Positions 11,901 through 23,702 of a stretch of 64,000 bases of DNA are shown here, piece after piece. Every line of letters starts with the position of its first letter. Positions within the stretch are counted from its first letter, which is position 1. The notes beneath the pieces are model-generated. The model was given only the letters and a program-made list of their open reading frames with translations, had not been told where the DNA came from and did no database searches. The DNA is from Arachnomyces sp. PD_36 (Eukaryota; Ascomycota; Eurotiomycetes; Onygenales; Arachnomycetaceae). The stretch is taken from assembly GCA_032988195.1 (NCBI GenBank), contig JANTQE010000018.1:70184-134183 (forward strand). The letters are read 5' to 3'. The position numbers were made by a program, and so were the translations under genes.

Positions 11901-13082
11901 CGACGGCGTAGTTATGGAACCTGGAAAAAATAATTAGCTGTCTGACGAGGAGAAGAAACTCAAGAATAGACCAGTCTTACCTGTTCAGCATTACCAGCAT
12001 CACACAACAGGCTGGGGGGAGTGCCAAGAGACGTGGCTCCGCGAAGGAGTCCGGCTTCATCTTGCCATCTTTGAACGTCCGGATCTGGTTCTGGTCCTCC
12101 TGGTTATCTCCGTAAAGAATGGAGAGATCTAGATATGAAGACGTATTGGAAATATGTGGGTTCCTATGATCGGTTTGGAACAGATCTTGACAGGGCAAAA
12201 GTCAGCAATTACAAACTACTTCTGTTTGACCAAAAACTTACCATGGATAACCAAAGACGCCCAGTCAAAGAATACACTAGACACCTTATTTGGATGGGGG
12301 GTAAACTTCTGCCGAGCGAAAAGGCTGTCGAATATCAAGCCAGGGTCAGGAAGAGCTCCTGGTTGCTGGGTAGATGGAACAGTAGAGCGGGCATATGGAG
12401 TGCCTGCAGCTCCAAGCTTTGGAAGGAGCGGGTTGTTGTTAGATCCATCGGCGGACCTGTAGCTGTAATCATCCCCAACATACGACATGGGAGGATGCGG
12501 GAGTGAATTCCAAAGCTCGTCGAGGAAAGTATTGGTGAGGTCGGCCCTGTTTTTAGAATGTGGTGGAAGGCCGCTCACGAGCTACAACGTAGTGTTAGAA
12601 AATGCTGCCTCTTGGACTCGTTTGAGGTGTTCAGTAGGAAGTTATACCTGAATAATACGTTCCATAACCATGGTCTTATCGTCAACCAGGTCCCCGGACA
12701 GCTTGTTCTTCATTACATCTCGTAGTGTAGCAACATCCTTTACGCCAATAGCTTTCAGATCCTGAAATAGACCACTATGTTCATCATGCTCAAGGTAAGT
12801 GCCGTCTCCCGATTGAGCTGGAAGCGGCCCTCTTGTAGCATGGATCAGTGGTGCGTATTTCTCGAACGCGCTTTCGACATCCGTTCGCTTTACAGGGCTA
12901 TCATTGCTGTCGGCGCCATTTGTTACAGGCGCAGGAGCCTTGTCCTTAGAGGCACCGTTTTTCGTTCCATTCTTGGAGCCGTTTGTCGCAGATTCCGTAT
13001 CACTCTTCTTGGACTTGTTGTCGTTCTTGGACTTGTTGTCGTTCTTCGACTTCTTGAAAACGGTTGATACCCTTCGAATCAT
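8995..13082 (-). CDS. ppoA: Psi-factor-producing oxygenase: fatty-acid dioxygenase fused to cytochrome P450
   Basis: This multi-exon gene (about a dozen exons) runs from MIRRVSTVFKKSK at 13082 to the tail LPVLSGKSS at 8995. The N-terminal half is an animal-peroxidase-like heme dioxygenase, with SLVIHDLFQTDHRNP, SSYLDLSILYG and the catalytic FNLAYRWHSAIS (tyrosine and proximal histidine). The C-terminal half is P450-like, with the heme-thiolate loop YGEGSHTCLGKE. The cysteine is kept, so the P450 half should isomerise the fatty-acid hydroperoxide, as in PpoA-type 5,8-linoleate diol synthases; PpoC-type enzymes lose this cysteine. Such enzymes make oxylipins that balance sexual and asexual sporulation. 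The N-terminus carries a KSKNDN tandem repeat. I followed the frame through all exons and saw no break. The PpoA subtype rests on the cysteine and overall resemblance. Confidence 0.9.
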
Positions 13083-15436
13083 GATTGCCGAATGTGAGCT
13101 CAGAGTTGGTAAGGAAAGATGAGAGAAGGGAGAGGTTTGGCGATCAGAATGCGAAAATTCGGGGGGAGCGCTGGTTTTGATTGCGAGGGCTTATGATCAC
13201 CCCCTCGCTTGCTGTCAGGTCAGCTCCAGAAGGCTTTTTCGGGGCAATGTTTTGAAAGTTGAGCTTCTGCAGCTCTCCTCCTGAGCCAAGCAACGAAAGG
13301 CCCCGCAGAGATCCCATCGTGCCCGGGTGCATCGGCCAAGTCCTTGCCCATCCAATCCTCGTGTCATGAGAAAACAAATTACAATCTGCTTTGGTCATTG
13401 GTGGACACCAGACATCCGAGGAGCTCATAATGAGGGGACATTGAAGTCGTTCAACTCTGGTCATCATCTGAAGGACAATCATTGGATAATGGGAGCTTTG
13501 ATCTGTTTGGTGGGGGCTTGAAGACCCAACTCCAGAAACCCTGTCTTGACGAGAATCGCAGAGGCCGGAAAGATCATCGATGCCACATTCGGCAAATGTC
13601 GCACAGGAATAAATCGCAAAAACAACCCTCAAGTTCGCGAGGAGACTCAGAGCGCATTACAATTGGCAAATTTTGAAGTGGAACATCTCCTGTGCTCCAT
13701 CATCTGAACCGAATGGTTGACAGATCGAAACCCTCCATCCCGGTTAACTCTGCTTGCTTTGGTAAAATCATGCATGATCGACGGGGCAATGGTACAACGG
13801 GCCGTGCAGTGGGCCCCACTCTTCGAACCACTTAATCGATGGATCGGAACCGAATTTTCACCTCTGGGCTTGGACAGGAGCCCAATCATTCAGACGAAGC
13901 TTGCAATCGCGCCGTCAGTGGTCACCCACGCAGAACGAGGTCTGGAAAGAGATAAGACGAAGAAATCCACCGAAGAAGAACCCAGCCTTGTCTCTCTCAA
14001 TGTGCAATCCCTCAGAGAGAGAAAATCATAAATAGGGGGTATTCTTGAAACTACTAAGTTTTCTTGAACTCCACAAGTCATGAAGACGGCAGTGAGCATT
14101 CGCCGAGGAACCGAAGAAATCTTTCATATCACACCATTCCTTGCCGAATCGTAACAGGATTCAGGGATACGTTGGTGACGGAGAGATGGGTCTTGATGAT
14201 GGAGTGAGGCTGAAGATCGTGAGAGAGATGTGAAGAGATACACCAAAAGCAGGGGAGAGGTTGATTTTGGAAATGACTTGTCCCGTGCTATCAGAAGCCC
14301 TATTCCAAAAAGAGAAAGCCCTTGATGCAAGCCCTTGTTCTCGATCAGACTAGACCCACTTAGACTTCTCGTATCTCAACCTCAAGTCTCTCTGGCATCT
14401 TTCAGTGTTCACCATTCACCATCTCCTGGCCTCTGCTTTTGATTGTGACTTTCCCCCCTTTTCAGCCAGCCTGCAGAAGATCGACACCTGTCCTCCGTCA
14501 CTATGGAGACCATGGATGTCAAGGTTCCTCCCGACAACTTTCTGATTCGGCACCACGGGATCGCTTCCTCGGGGATTGCTCTCCATCTTACTCGCATCAC
14601 ATCGAATCTCTCTCCAGAACAGTGGATCCCCTGATCCATGATCAGTTCATCGGAGACGTGCTCCCTGTCAATTTTCAAAAGCCTGCTCTCCATCAAAGAC
14701 CGACCGATTGGTTCTTGAACCATGTCTGTTGTGCATATCAATTCCATCCGACTTCACTTTTCGTGTAGGTGCCGTTCGTCGTTCGTCAATAATGGTTTCG
14801 GTAAAGGATCAACCTGCAGGAGTCAAACAGACTATCGGCGTCCACTCGAAAAGGAAAACATGGTTGAACAAAGCGCTCGAAACGCCATGTTTTTTACCGT
14901 TGGTGCCTTTTTCAGACAGCCACCGACTCATCGATGGGCGTCTTATTTGTTAAAACATTACCCGAGGTGATCATGACTCGTCGTTTGAGTCACCACAAGG
15001 CAAGGGAGAAGATTATCGATGTCGTGCGGGAATTCGGATCTCTATATTACAGCAACTCAGGTTATGTCGGTTGCCCATCGTGCTCGCGAGGTCTCCACTT
15101 CACCCCAGCGAAACGGGGTTTGGAGGACCAAGAGACTGCCCCTCAGTAGCTTTCATCATAAATGAACAATGGGAGCCAGTCGCGCCCGCAATAATAATGG
15201 CGGCCGTCTTTCCGTTCTCCAACTGAAGTCTTAAAGGCACATGCCACATGGTGAGGCTGAGAGACGTTGTTGATCAGCACGGATGCCGAGTTTTCGACGG
15301 CAGAAAACGTATAATATTCTTGACTCTCGTCTCTTTGCCCCGAGCCCGTGCATACGCCCTCGTTCAGTGACCCCAAGTCGCGACTCTTCACTTCCTGCTA
15401 CTTTCAAGACTTTATTTTCAATCCCCCCGTCGCTCA
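13083..15436. other. 2.3-kb divergent promoter region
   Basis: It lies between the diverging Ppo and DUF2235 genes. Only short overlapping frames on both strands are present, none with family resemblance or consistent splicing. Long upstream regions are common for developmental genes such as ppo. I see no RNA gene. Confidence 0.5.
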
Positions 15437-17296
15437 ATGCACCATACCCCAATAATGGCGGTCCAAGGACCCCCCCCTCCCCCGAAGACTTTCGTCCTTT
15501 GTTTCGATGGGACGGGGAACAAATTCTCTGGCACAGAGAGTGACAGTAATATTCTTAAAATATATCGCATGCTGGATCGAAATGAAGGAAATCAATTCCA
15601 CTACTACCAACCGGGAATTGGGACATACGTCACGAGCGGTTCGCTTTCAAGTTCAGGGACATTTTCCCGCCTCAAGTCATGGTACCTGAAGAGCAAGGAC
15701 TCAGCCATCGGTTCCTCGTTCGACCAACATGTAATGGGAGGATACAAGTTCTTGATGCGCTACTATTCACCTGGCGACGAGATCTACTTCTTTGGATTCA
15801 GCCGTGGCGCATATATTGCTCGATTCCTGTCCGAGATGCTCGATTACGTTGGCCTATTGACTGCGGGGAATGAGGAACTGGTTAGATTCGCCTGGAAAAC
15901 CTTTTCAAAGTGGCAGCAAAGATCGAATTCGGGAGACGACTATGAGAAGGAGAAGAAGGAGCTTTATGAATATATGAAGGCCTTCCGAGAAACATTTAGC
16001 CGGCCAGTCACCAGATTGCGATTTTTGGGGCTTTTTGACACAGTCAACAGTGTGCCTCGATTCGAATCGGCGTGGATGCAACGAAGCAAGTTCCCCTATA
16101 CCGCAAGAAGTTCCGCAAAAGTCATTCGACACGCCGTTGGCATTGATGAGCGGCGAGCCAAGTTTAGACAGGATTTAATCTCGGAGGTAAAAAGAACTCA
16201 TGAGCCTGGACACAAGCATTGGCCACTCCACCACCATCGCCATCGCCATGACCAAACAAACGGTACTAAGGAAACCAACGGCACCAACGGTACCGAGCAA
16301 CGAACCGGTGCCGAGAATAACGAGACCAACGGCGACTCTCACGACAAGGAAGATCAGCAGCACCCGTCGTTCCGCGCTCGCGCTTCATGGCGTCTCCGTG
16401 GTCGTCATGAAGAGGCTAGATACCGCCCAACACCAGCACACCGTCCCAACCGTAGCCAGGGGCCACATATCCGCGTTCGAAGTGCATCAGCTGAAGATGT
16501 GACTTCCATCAGAAGCTGTTCATCGGCGGGCTCCCTTCAGGAGCAGTCTGGCGCAATGTCTACTGGCTCCGAAGACGAGACGGCGCAAGATATACAGGAG
16601 GTTTGGTTTCCAGGGTGCCACGCTGACATTGGTGGCGGATGGGGTCTGACAGATGGAGAATCGTTCGCGCTAAGCCATAATCCACTCGTCTGGATGGTTC
16701 AAGAAGCACAGCGGGCGGGTTTGCAGTTTGATCAGCTGAAACTTAAGCAATTTGCATGCTCTGAGGAGTTCTCCTTACCGTCCCTCCACGAGGGCGGACA
16801 CGCCATCCACGGATTGCGATCGCATATTCCTCACACAATGTCATCGCTCGACGAGAAGGCCAAGGAGTCGCCATCTTCCCACTTCCGCCACGCATTGGAG
16901 ATTGCCAGCACAAGGGGCCACATCCACGACAGTCTCAAGAGCGGTGGGCCGATCACACGCCTTTCTGCATTCTCTTGGAATGTTATGGAATATCTCCCGT
17001 TCCGCCGTATGGATCTCCAACCAGACGGGTCTTGGAAGCCCATTCGCTGGCCTCTTCCATGCGGAGAGGTTCGTGATATCCCGCACGACGCGCAAATTCA
17101 CCGAAGTGCTATACTCCGGTTGCACGCAGATGAGAACTATCGTCCGGGTAACTTGATTGTCGGTGGCGGAGGCCGTGGTGTGAGGAAGGCACCGGAGCAC
17201 GCAGGGATTGGGGAATGGGAGGTGCACCAAAATGAGGGAGATGACGTTCGGGAAACTTTTGTTCGGAGTACCAAGTCACAAAAGGAGGAGGATTAG
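15437..17296 (+). CDS. DUF2235 alpha/beta-hydrolase (T6SS Tle1-like lipase domain)
   Basis: This is a single-exon gene of 619 residues. The domain opens with KTFVLCFDGTGNKFSG, followed by NILKIYRML, QPGIGTY and the nucleophile elbow FFGFSRGAYIARFLSEM (G-x-S-x-G). Later come RFLGLFDTVNSVPRFE and VWFPGCHADIGGGWG, which hold the probable catalytic acid and histidine. Members of this family are predicted phospholipases or esterases; the fungal ones are uncharacterised. Between about residues 255 and 385 is a low-complexity insertion: a His-rich HHHRHRH run, then Asn-Gly-Thr repeats, then a basic Ser-rich stretch. A second ATG 18 nt downstream (MAVQG) would also serve as start. There is no signal peptide or membrane segment, so it is probably cytosolic. 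Confidence 0.85.
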   Translation: MHHTPIMAVQGPPPPPKTFVLCFDGTGNKFSGTESDSNILKIYRMLDRNEGNQFHYYQPGIGTYVTSGSLSSSGTFSRLKSWYLKSKDSAIGSSFDQHVMGGYKFLMRYYSPGDEIYFFGFSRGAYIARFLSEMLDYVGLLTAGNEELVRFAWKTFSKWQQRSNSGDDYEKEKKELYEYMKAFRETFSRPVTRLRFLGLFDTVNSVPRFESAWMQRSKFPYTARSSAKVIRHAVGIDERRAKFRQDLISEVKRTHEPGHKHWPLHHHRHRHDQTNGTKETNGTNGTEQRTGAENNETNGDSHDKEDQQHPSFRARASWRLRGRHEEARYRPTPAHRPNRSQGPHIRVRSASAEDVTSIRSCSSAGSLQEQSGAMSTGSEDETAQDIQEVWFPGCHADIGGGWGLTDGESFALSHNPLVWMVQEAQRAGLQFDQLKLKQFACSEEFSLPSLHEGGHAIHGLRSHIPHTMSSLDEKAKESPSSHFRHALEIASTRGHIHDSLKSGGPITRLSAFSWNVMEYLPFRRMDLQPDGSWKPIRWPLPCGEVRDIPHDAQIHRSAILRLHADENYRPGNLIVGGGGRGVRKAPEHAGIGEWEVHQNEGDDVRETFVRSTKSQKEED

Positions 17297-19002
17297 ATGT
17301 TTTATTACCGCACGGTCTACCTTTTACCAACCATATGGAATGCTTTAATAAGGTCATATAGATAGATCTGTACCCTCTTTTAGAATATTTCTTTCTTTTT
17401 TATTTTCCCGAGATAACAAACTAATTCAACTCGCAAAAAGTGTCCTACTAACCTTTCGCGATGTACATCATTCAGTATAGAATAATTCCATCCTTTCTCT
17501 TGTTTAAATTGAATCCACCTCCTACCCCTAGAGAGATAGCCCGTCAAACTAGGTCGCCTTCTCGACACAAAGGTACTATGACTTTGTCGGTCGGTTTGCC
17601 ACGTGAATACATCCCACAGGGCTCGCCGCTGAAGACGGGGAGGCTAACCCAGACATTTCGGGTTGAAAAATATCTCAGCTCTCCAAGTTAAGTCTGGCTG
17701 GCCAAAGCGGTGTCTGATTGTCATGATCTCTTAGCTCAAGCACTGGCGTTGTGTCACATTGACTCTTCTCAGCCTGTCTTGTTCGTCTGACAGGTTCCAG
17801 GCTCTTCAGCTACGCCTCTATTGTCGCCCAGCTGCACGACAAAGCCTCTTGTAATGATAGGCGCATCGAGTTCACCAGTCCCCGCCGCTTCTCGACCTAG
17901 GACGACGAGGGGTGGGGATGCAGAGACCAAGCAAACAAAGGTGAGAAATTGGTCTTATTTCTTCGTTTATGCACGGCGATCAAGGATTCGCTTGTCAACA
18001 GCAGTGGTTGCATATGCTTGGAGCAGCCGGGCGTCAAAACAAACGCAAGCGATTTGGTAGAAGTTGTGGAGTCGAGACTTGCAGAATGCATCTCAGGCCT
18101 GTGAATGGATCAAAGGGTTAAGATTTCAACAATCTGAGACCAAAGGGAAGCCAATCGGTTAATATGTCTTGTTCAAGGGGATTCGGCGTTGGGGAAGAGG
18201 AGAGGGTGAGAAGTGGCGCCTTGCTCTCTGCCTAGTAATGGAAAGGGATAGAAGTTTGAGGATGGCTCGAGAATACGTTCAGAGAGCACCAGACTCTCAT
18301 AGACTCCAATAGCTGACCTTCATGAAGCATCAGACTGTATCATGCATCTTGTCCTGGTGTTGCAGTTGTGTAAGAAACCGTGGAAGTGGTTCGGGAAGTG
18401 TTGAAGAAGAATGTACCAGAATGTACCAATCAGGTGCATGAAACACAGGATGGTACCAGAATGATACATCCTTCCCCAGGTCAGCTGTCACTTCCCTTTC
18501 ATCCTTCTTGCTCAGGTGACCGCAACTTCAACCACTTTGGCATCTCCAAGCCGTCAAACCGTCACGGAAGACAACAAGCGAGATAAGAGGACAAAGGCTT
18601 CATTTTACACGCCTTCTTCCACTCATGTATATCTCTTGGAGGTGACAGTGTTACTGTCGAGGATTTCCGTTTTCTTCCCCATCTTCTTCCCCTGCCCCTC
18701 TCCCGTTTTAACGCCTTCCTAACGCCCATTAACGCTTCCCCAAATCACCGCTATTCTCGCCTCTTATTCGACGACACCGGACGATCTTCCGTTTGGTTAA
18801 TCTCTCCTGCAGAGTGCCTTCTCAACCAGGCTCCTTTGCTCCAAAACCAGTGCGACTGTAAATGCAACTGGGCTTTCCGTCGTCTTCGACCAGCATGCGA
18901 CTCTAGGAATCCAAATAACTCCCTGACAAAAGCGAGACCCTCAACACCGTCCGCTATCCATATACGCCTTTTCCTTCGCTGGAAACAGCTCCGATTCCCA
19001 TC
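17297..19002. other. intergenic region
   Basis: No coding region or RNA gene is recognised. The right part is pyrimidine-rich and is probably the long 5' UTR of the following gene. Confidence 0.5.
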
Positions 19003-20040
19003 ATGGCTCCCCTCTTCCTAGAGCCAGAGGAGATCATGCTCCCCCCGAGTCCTCCGGAACCCTCAGAATCGCCGACGAACGGGACGCCGAACAAGTTGGA
19101 GAAGAAGCTGGAGGAGATCACCATAACATTGCCATTCCCACCATCTACAACCCCTGCACAGCCTCGAAGCAATGCCCCGTTCTCCCGTACGCATATCCGT
19201 TCTCGTTCTTCTGCCGGGGTTCTTGGATCGCCCCAAATGACAAGGGCACATTCTTCTCCCGGTCTCGATTCTCGAGGACGATATGTCTTCGCCAATTCCC
19301 CGGTACGGCCATCAAGCCCGATGGGTCAGTCGGGTAGACGCCGAAGCCCGTTACGCACCGTTTCCGATGAATCGACGTTCACAAATTCAAGCGCTTTGAA
19401 TATTTCAGAAACTATCTCGGAGAATGCAGAACTGGAAACATTCCCAAAACCAACGACTCCAGACTACGACCTGAGCTCAACATCCCCGACAATGCCTTCT
19501 ATGATCCATCATACGTTCCCTCGTTCAGTCCGCCGACGACCATCCTCTCCTCTCCACCAGACAGCCATGGGGATTAACATGGGAGTAGGATCGAATGGTA
19601 GTTACACTAGCAGCCCGACATCCTCACATTCTTCACCACTGATAGTTCCTGCGAAATACAACGAGTCTTACCCTTCATCCTCGCTAAGTTCTACCTCGTC
19701 GATGCCATCCACACCAACTAGCACGCGGTCCCGAAGCCCCAGCATATCATCTCTCGAAACTATACCCGATATACCCGATGCGGAAGCTGAAGAAATTGAA
19801 CTTGATCGTATTGCCAAGTTAAAGGCTGCTGCAGAAAAGGCTGAGTCCAATGCCAATAATGACACATCGAGGAGGAGAGGTACCCTCGATGTTCCAGGCT
19901 CTTCAAATTCACTCAGCAGTGCTTCGAGGCCAGGGTTCTCGACATATGGTGGTGGGAGGGGCGACAAGCGAAAGCGGTGGAGTGTCTGTGGTGCGGAAAG
20001 ACGGCAGGATCTAGATCTGGAAACAATTTGGGAAGATTGA
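19003..20040 (+). CDS. conserved Ser/Pro-rich disordered protein, function unknown
   Basis: This intronless frame encodes 345 residues with strong low-complexity bias: Ser, Pro and Thr dominate throughout. Recognisable but unnamed blocks are RSRSSAGVLGSPQM, the HSSPGLDSRGRYVF segment (about residues 86-99), RRRSPLRTVSDES, and a C-terminal acidic/aromatic end DLETIWED after a basic GDKRKRWSVCG. A short acidic helix (AEAEEIELDRIAKLKAAAEKAE) lies at about residues 260-281. Many SP/TP sites suggest phosphorylation by proline-directed kinases. I do not recognise a domain, and no function is proposed. The start ATG follows a long pyrimidine-rich leader, and the length and codon use look genuine. 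Confidence 0.7.
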   Translation: MAPLFLEPEEIMLPPSPPEPSESPTNGTPNKLEKKLEEITITLPFPPSTTPAQPRSNAPFSRTHIRSRSSAGVLGSPQMTRAHSSPGLDSRGRYVFANSPVRPSSPMGQSGRRRSPLRTVSDESTFTNSSALNISETISENAELETFPKPTTPDYDLSSTSPTMPSMIHHTFPRSVRRRPSSPLHQTAMGINMGVGSNGSYTSSPTSSHSSPLIVPAKYNESYPSSSLSSTSSMPSTPTSTRSRSPSISSLETIPDIPDAEAEEIELDRIAKLKAAAEKAESNANNDTSRRRGTLDVPGSSNSLSSASRPGFSTYGGGRGDKRKRWSVCGAERRQDLDLETIWED

Positions 20041-21569
20041 GTTTGGGCACTATATTTCCTACCCGTTACACGATCACCGTCTCACTCGCTGGCACTTATC
20101 GGACTCCATTACTTGCGTTTCCTCGTGATTGACAAAGAATCTCGGGGATCCAACACCTAATCTACCCTATCCACGCCCGATCCTTGTTGTTGGTTCAAAC
20201 TATTACTCCTAACTCTAATGAGGGACGGGACTCTGCCCTCTTTCTTCCAACCTTTTCTACGGGCATCCCTGGCGTTGAGGTTTTTCCTCTCGCAAACTTC
20301 GTCCTTTCTTCCACTACTCGTCATTTCAGCATTTCAAAGCATCCGTTATGGCGTTAGGGGGGATCGATTACGGCGTGGCGATACCCATCATTTCTTCCAT
20401 CATTCGCTCTTCTACTATACGCCCGCCTTCCCCTACTTATGCGCATCTCTCATCCCTCCACCACCGAGAATCCGACAGTGTATATTCCTAACCCCCTTAT
20501 TTCGTGTATGATTTCTTATTTCCTCTTATCTGTCTACCTTTCTATTTCTCAGTCTAAACATATTTCGGAGCGTTTTGGGTGTTTGTTATCAGGTTTGGTT
20601 GTTCTTTTATTCCTTTCTTTCTCTTTCTGTTCGCTGTTATTTCATTTCTCGTGTCTGGTTGGTCTCTTAGTCTTTCCTCCTTTCTTTCACTATTAGGGCG
20701 GTGCAATTGTTTCAGGGGGGGCGCAGCTGTGGATTATGGGTGGCAAGGTTTCTATGAATGGCATTCCCTTGTTCCAAACAGGACTAAGTACCAACTCTAC
20801 TTGTTGCTTGATTGTATTCCATATTTTTATTTTCTCTGTTCTCGGATGAGGCGAAGGAAGGGAAGGGCCACTGCATGGTGTCTATCACTGGTTCGCTCAC
20901 GATCCCTGCATTTTGTACATTATCATAACAATATGGAAACATACGAGTAAACATGAAGTACCTCATAGTAGATGCGAGCTGTATATATATATATATCTGT
21001 TTTTCGCCCCTCTACACCTATGGTGGTTGAGGTCTGAGTTTGTCAACTCCATCTAGTTTCTATCTGTTGCACCGCGCAGGCAGACGATACCAAAATCAGG
21101 CACCCACACGAAATATATATACAGTGAAGGAGAGCAACTTGACCGAGAAAGAGTACTACGAAGCCATTCAATCATTCAATTCATTCATTCAATTCATGAT
21201 CTAAAAACTAATCTATACATGCGCTCGTAAAAAATATAGTAACTCTCTACGCCATTCTTCATGCTCAACCTTCACCCACCCATCTATGCTGACCAATCTT
21301 TCCATGCAAATTTCCAATACCATAACTTCCTTCCAACATGGCGACAAGTGAGAATAGTTAAAAATGATCGTATAGGTACATATCTGCTCGCTCCAGTTCA
21401 AAAGCCCCCCAAGTTTTCAGAATTTCCATCTGTCGCACGCGCAGAAAAGACTGTGTCTGGCAGGTCGGAAGTAAGCGAGGTACGATGAGAGAACGAGAAA
21501 TGATAAAAGTACCTGTCGAAAGTCTGAAAATTGAAGAGTGAGTGAGCGAACGGTAAGACACCTCATAAG
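20041..21569. other. intergenic region, T-rich
   Basis: It contains the long pyrimidine-rich 3' flank of the disordered-protein gene, a TATATATATATA run near 20985, and the 3' flank of the opposing amine oxidase gene. Hydrophobic frames here (for example 20579-20950) are artefacts of the T-rich sequence. Confidence 0.5.
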
Positions 21570-23702
21570 TTAGTTTTTATCTTGCGGGTTAGTAGAAATG
21601 TTGGGTTTGAAAGTGGAGGAGTTGGTCGATTTCACGGCCTTGGTGGTGACCACATTCGCGGTTCCATTTCCGACCATTGCCGTCTCCCCTTTAGCGATGC
21701 CACTCGTTGTCTGAGTCGACGTGAGTTTCATAGAAGATGCTGCAATGGTGACTGCACCATCACCATTAACTGCCTTGGTCTCTTCACCCTTGACCTTGAG
21801 ATCGGATGTCCCATTCGTCATGATAGAGGAGTTTGAAGGTTTCACATCGATCTCACCCACAGCTTCACCACCTTTTGTCTCCATGCCGTAAAATTGGGAG
21901 ATCTTTCCCGCAACAAGCTCACCACTCCAGTATGCGCCGGTTGTGGTTCCTAGTGCAACATAGGGAGCGGTATGTTCACCAGCAAACCAGACTCCTCTTT
22001 CAACACCCATGCCGGCTCTCATGGTGCTGATATCGTTGCCACCATCCTCAAGGCCAGTCTGGAAATTGCAGTAGCTGCCGTTACCGGCCCAAGGGTCATT
22101 CTGCCACTGGGTAGCAAGGAACGCCGTGGGTTTGCACGATATCGAGAATTCGTCGTAGTTGGCGAGTTTGGAAAAGTATGGTTTTAATAGATTATTTAAC
22201 TTCTCGTAGTAGGCATCAGAAGCAGGATCCAAAGGTTTGAGTTCTGAGACGACGTGGGTAGCGCAAGACCCGTAGAGGTAGAACAGGAGGGTTGGATGGG
22301 CGCAGTCCTCCGGCAAATCAGCGAGTGAAACACACTCCTGGTTCCAGGGGATGCCCGCGGGGTGGTCAACGTAAGTTGGAGAATGGAATAATGAGAATGC
22401 CGGGGGACGTTGAGTCGTAGTACTTTGGGTACGGTTCCCATTCTGCTGTTTTGACACTGTGTTGATGACGTCACCATTGGAGGTTGGCTTTGATTCCGGT
22501 AGTTCGTGCCAGAATGCGGTAGGGAATGTTACGTAGACTTTCTCGAGTCTGCCGTACGATATGTTGTCCATTGCTTCCGAAAGACGGGTCGGCATAGGCG
22601 GGCTGAAGGCCGATTTGTTTAGTTTAAGCCACCCGAGAGGGCAAGTCACAACGACCTCGTCGAATTCATACTCTGCCCCCGCCGTGGTCTTCACTGTCAC
22701 GTTTTGAGACTTGGATCCAGAGTCACGATCTTGTGCTCTGATGTTGGTGACAACCTCGTTCAACCGGATGCATCCGCTGCTAACTGCAGGAGCAGCAACG
22801 TGTTTTAGGATGTCTTTATAGGTCGATGCCACAAATACGTTATCTATATCTTCAGGTTAGCATCCTATAAGTATCCAAGATAAAACAATGGTCGACGTAC
22901 TCCCCTCGATACACTCTTCAAGGAACAGGAATCGCAAACTCTGAGTTTGTATTGAGTCTCCAACATAGGCACCCCATAGTCTCGACAACTCAACACAGGC
23001 TTCCTTCTCATGCTGATTGAGGCCCGTAGCCTGAATCTTCTCCTGGATGAAGTCCAATAAGCTCTTCTCCGCTGGTATACTGCTCATGTGGTTCCGACTA
23101 TATTCGAACGCCTCATCGATGATGGTCCACAAGCATTCAGAGATCTTGTTAGTAGTTTTTTCGTCATGTAGCTCCCCTGTTGAGCTGAAGACAGATTGGC
23201 GGCTATCCCATTCGTGTTTCTTCGTTCCAGACTCATTACAGATCTCCACAATAGGGTTGTTCTTAGTACCATGCATCCAGTTAGGACCACTATCAGAAGT
23301 TAGCTCGGTGAAACCTGGGAATAATAATATGAGCGACACTCACAAGTCAACAAGATGACCTCCGATACTGTCTTGGTAGACCTGTAATGGGTTAGCATTA
23401 AGGGTTCAGTCGGGGCGGACAGCTTCTTTACTTACCCTCCCACCAATCCGGTTTCTCGCTTCGAGGATGGTGACTCTAACTCCACTCTGAATTAGGATGT
23501 CTGCACATCTCAAACCGGCCAGACCTGCGCCGATAATACCGACATGAGGGATCTTGCCCATCGGGCAATGTGTGTAGGGAATCTCAGGATCTTGTTCAGG
23601 TGCCATCATAGGTGGAATGTGACTCAACAGTGCATCCTCAGCTCTGGATGACAGTTGCAGTAGCTTCGAACGCCGCACCAATCGATTAGCTTTGCACTCC
23701 AT
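21570..23702 (-). CDS. FAD-dependent amine oxidase (polyamine oxidase / LSD-like family)
   Basis: At least four exons are visible. The start at 23702 (MECKANRLVRRSK) is the first ATG of the open frame. The N-terminal Rossmann motif HVGIIGAGLAGLRCAD is followed by LEARNRIGGR, then across two short introns VYQDSIGGHLVDLGPNWMHG. This is the FAD-binding and substrate-entry region of flavin amine oxidases. The C-terminal FAD motif is WFAGEHTAPYVALGTTTGAY. Such enzymes oxidise polyamines or related secondary amines, releasing hydrogen peroxide. After the catalytic domain is a Ser/Thr/Val-rich tail of about 110 residues without known domain. No peroxisomal SKL-type signal is present (the end is NPQDKN). 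The substrate cannot be told from sequence alone. Confidence 0.88.
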
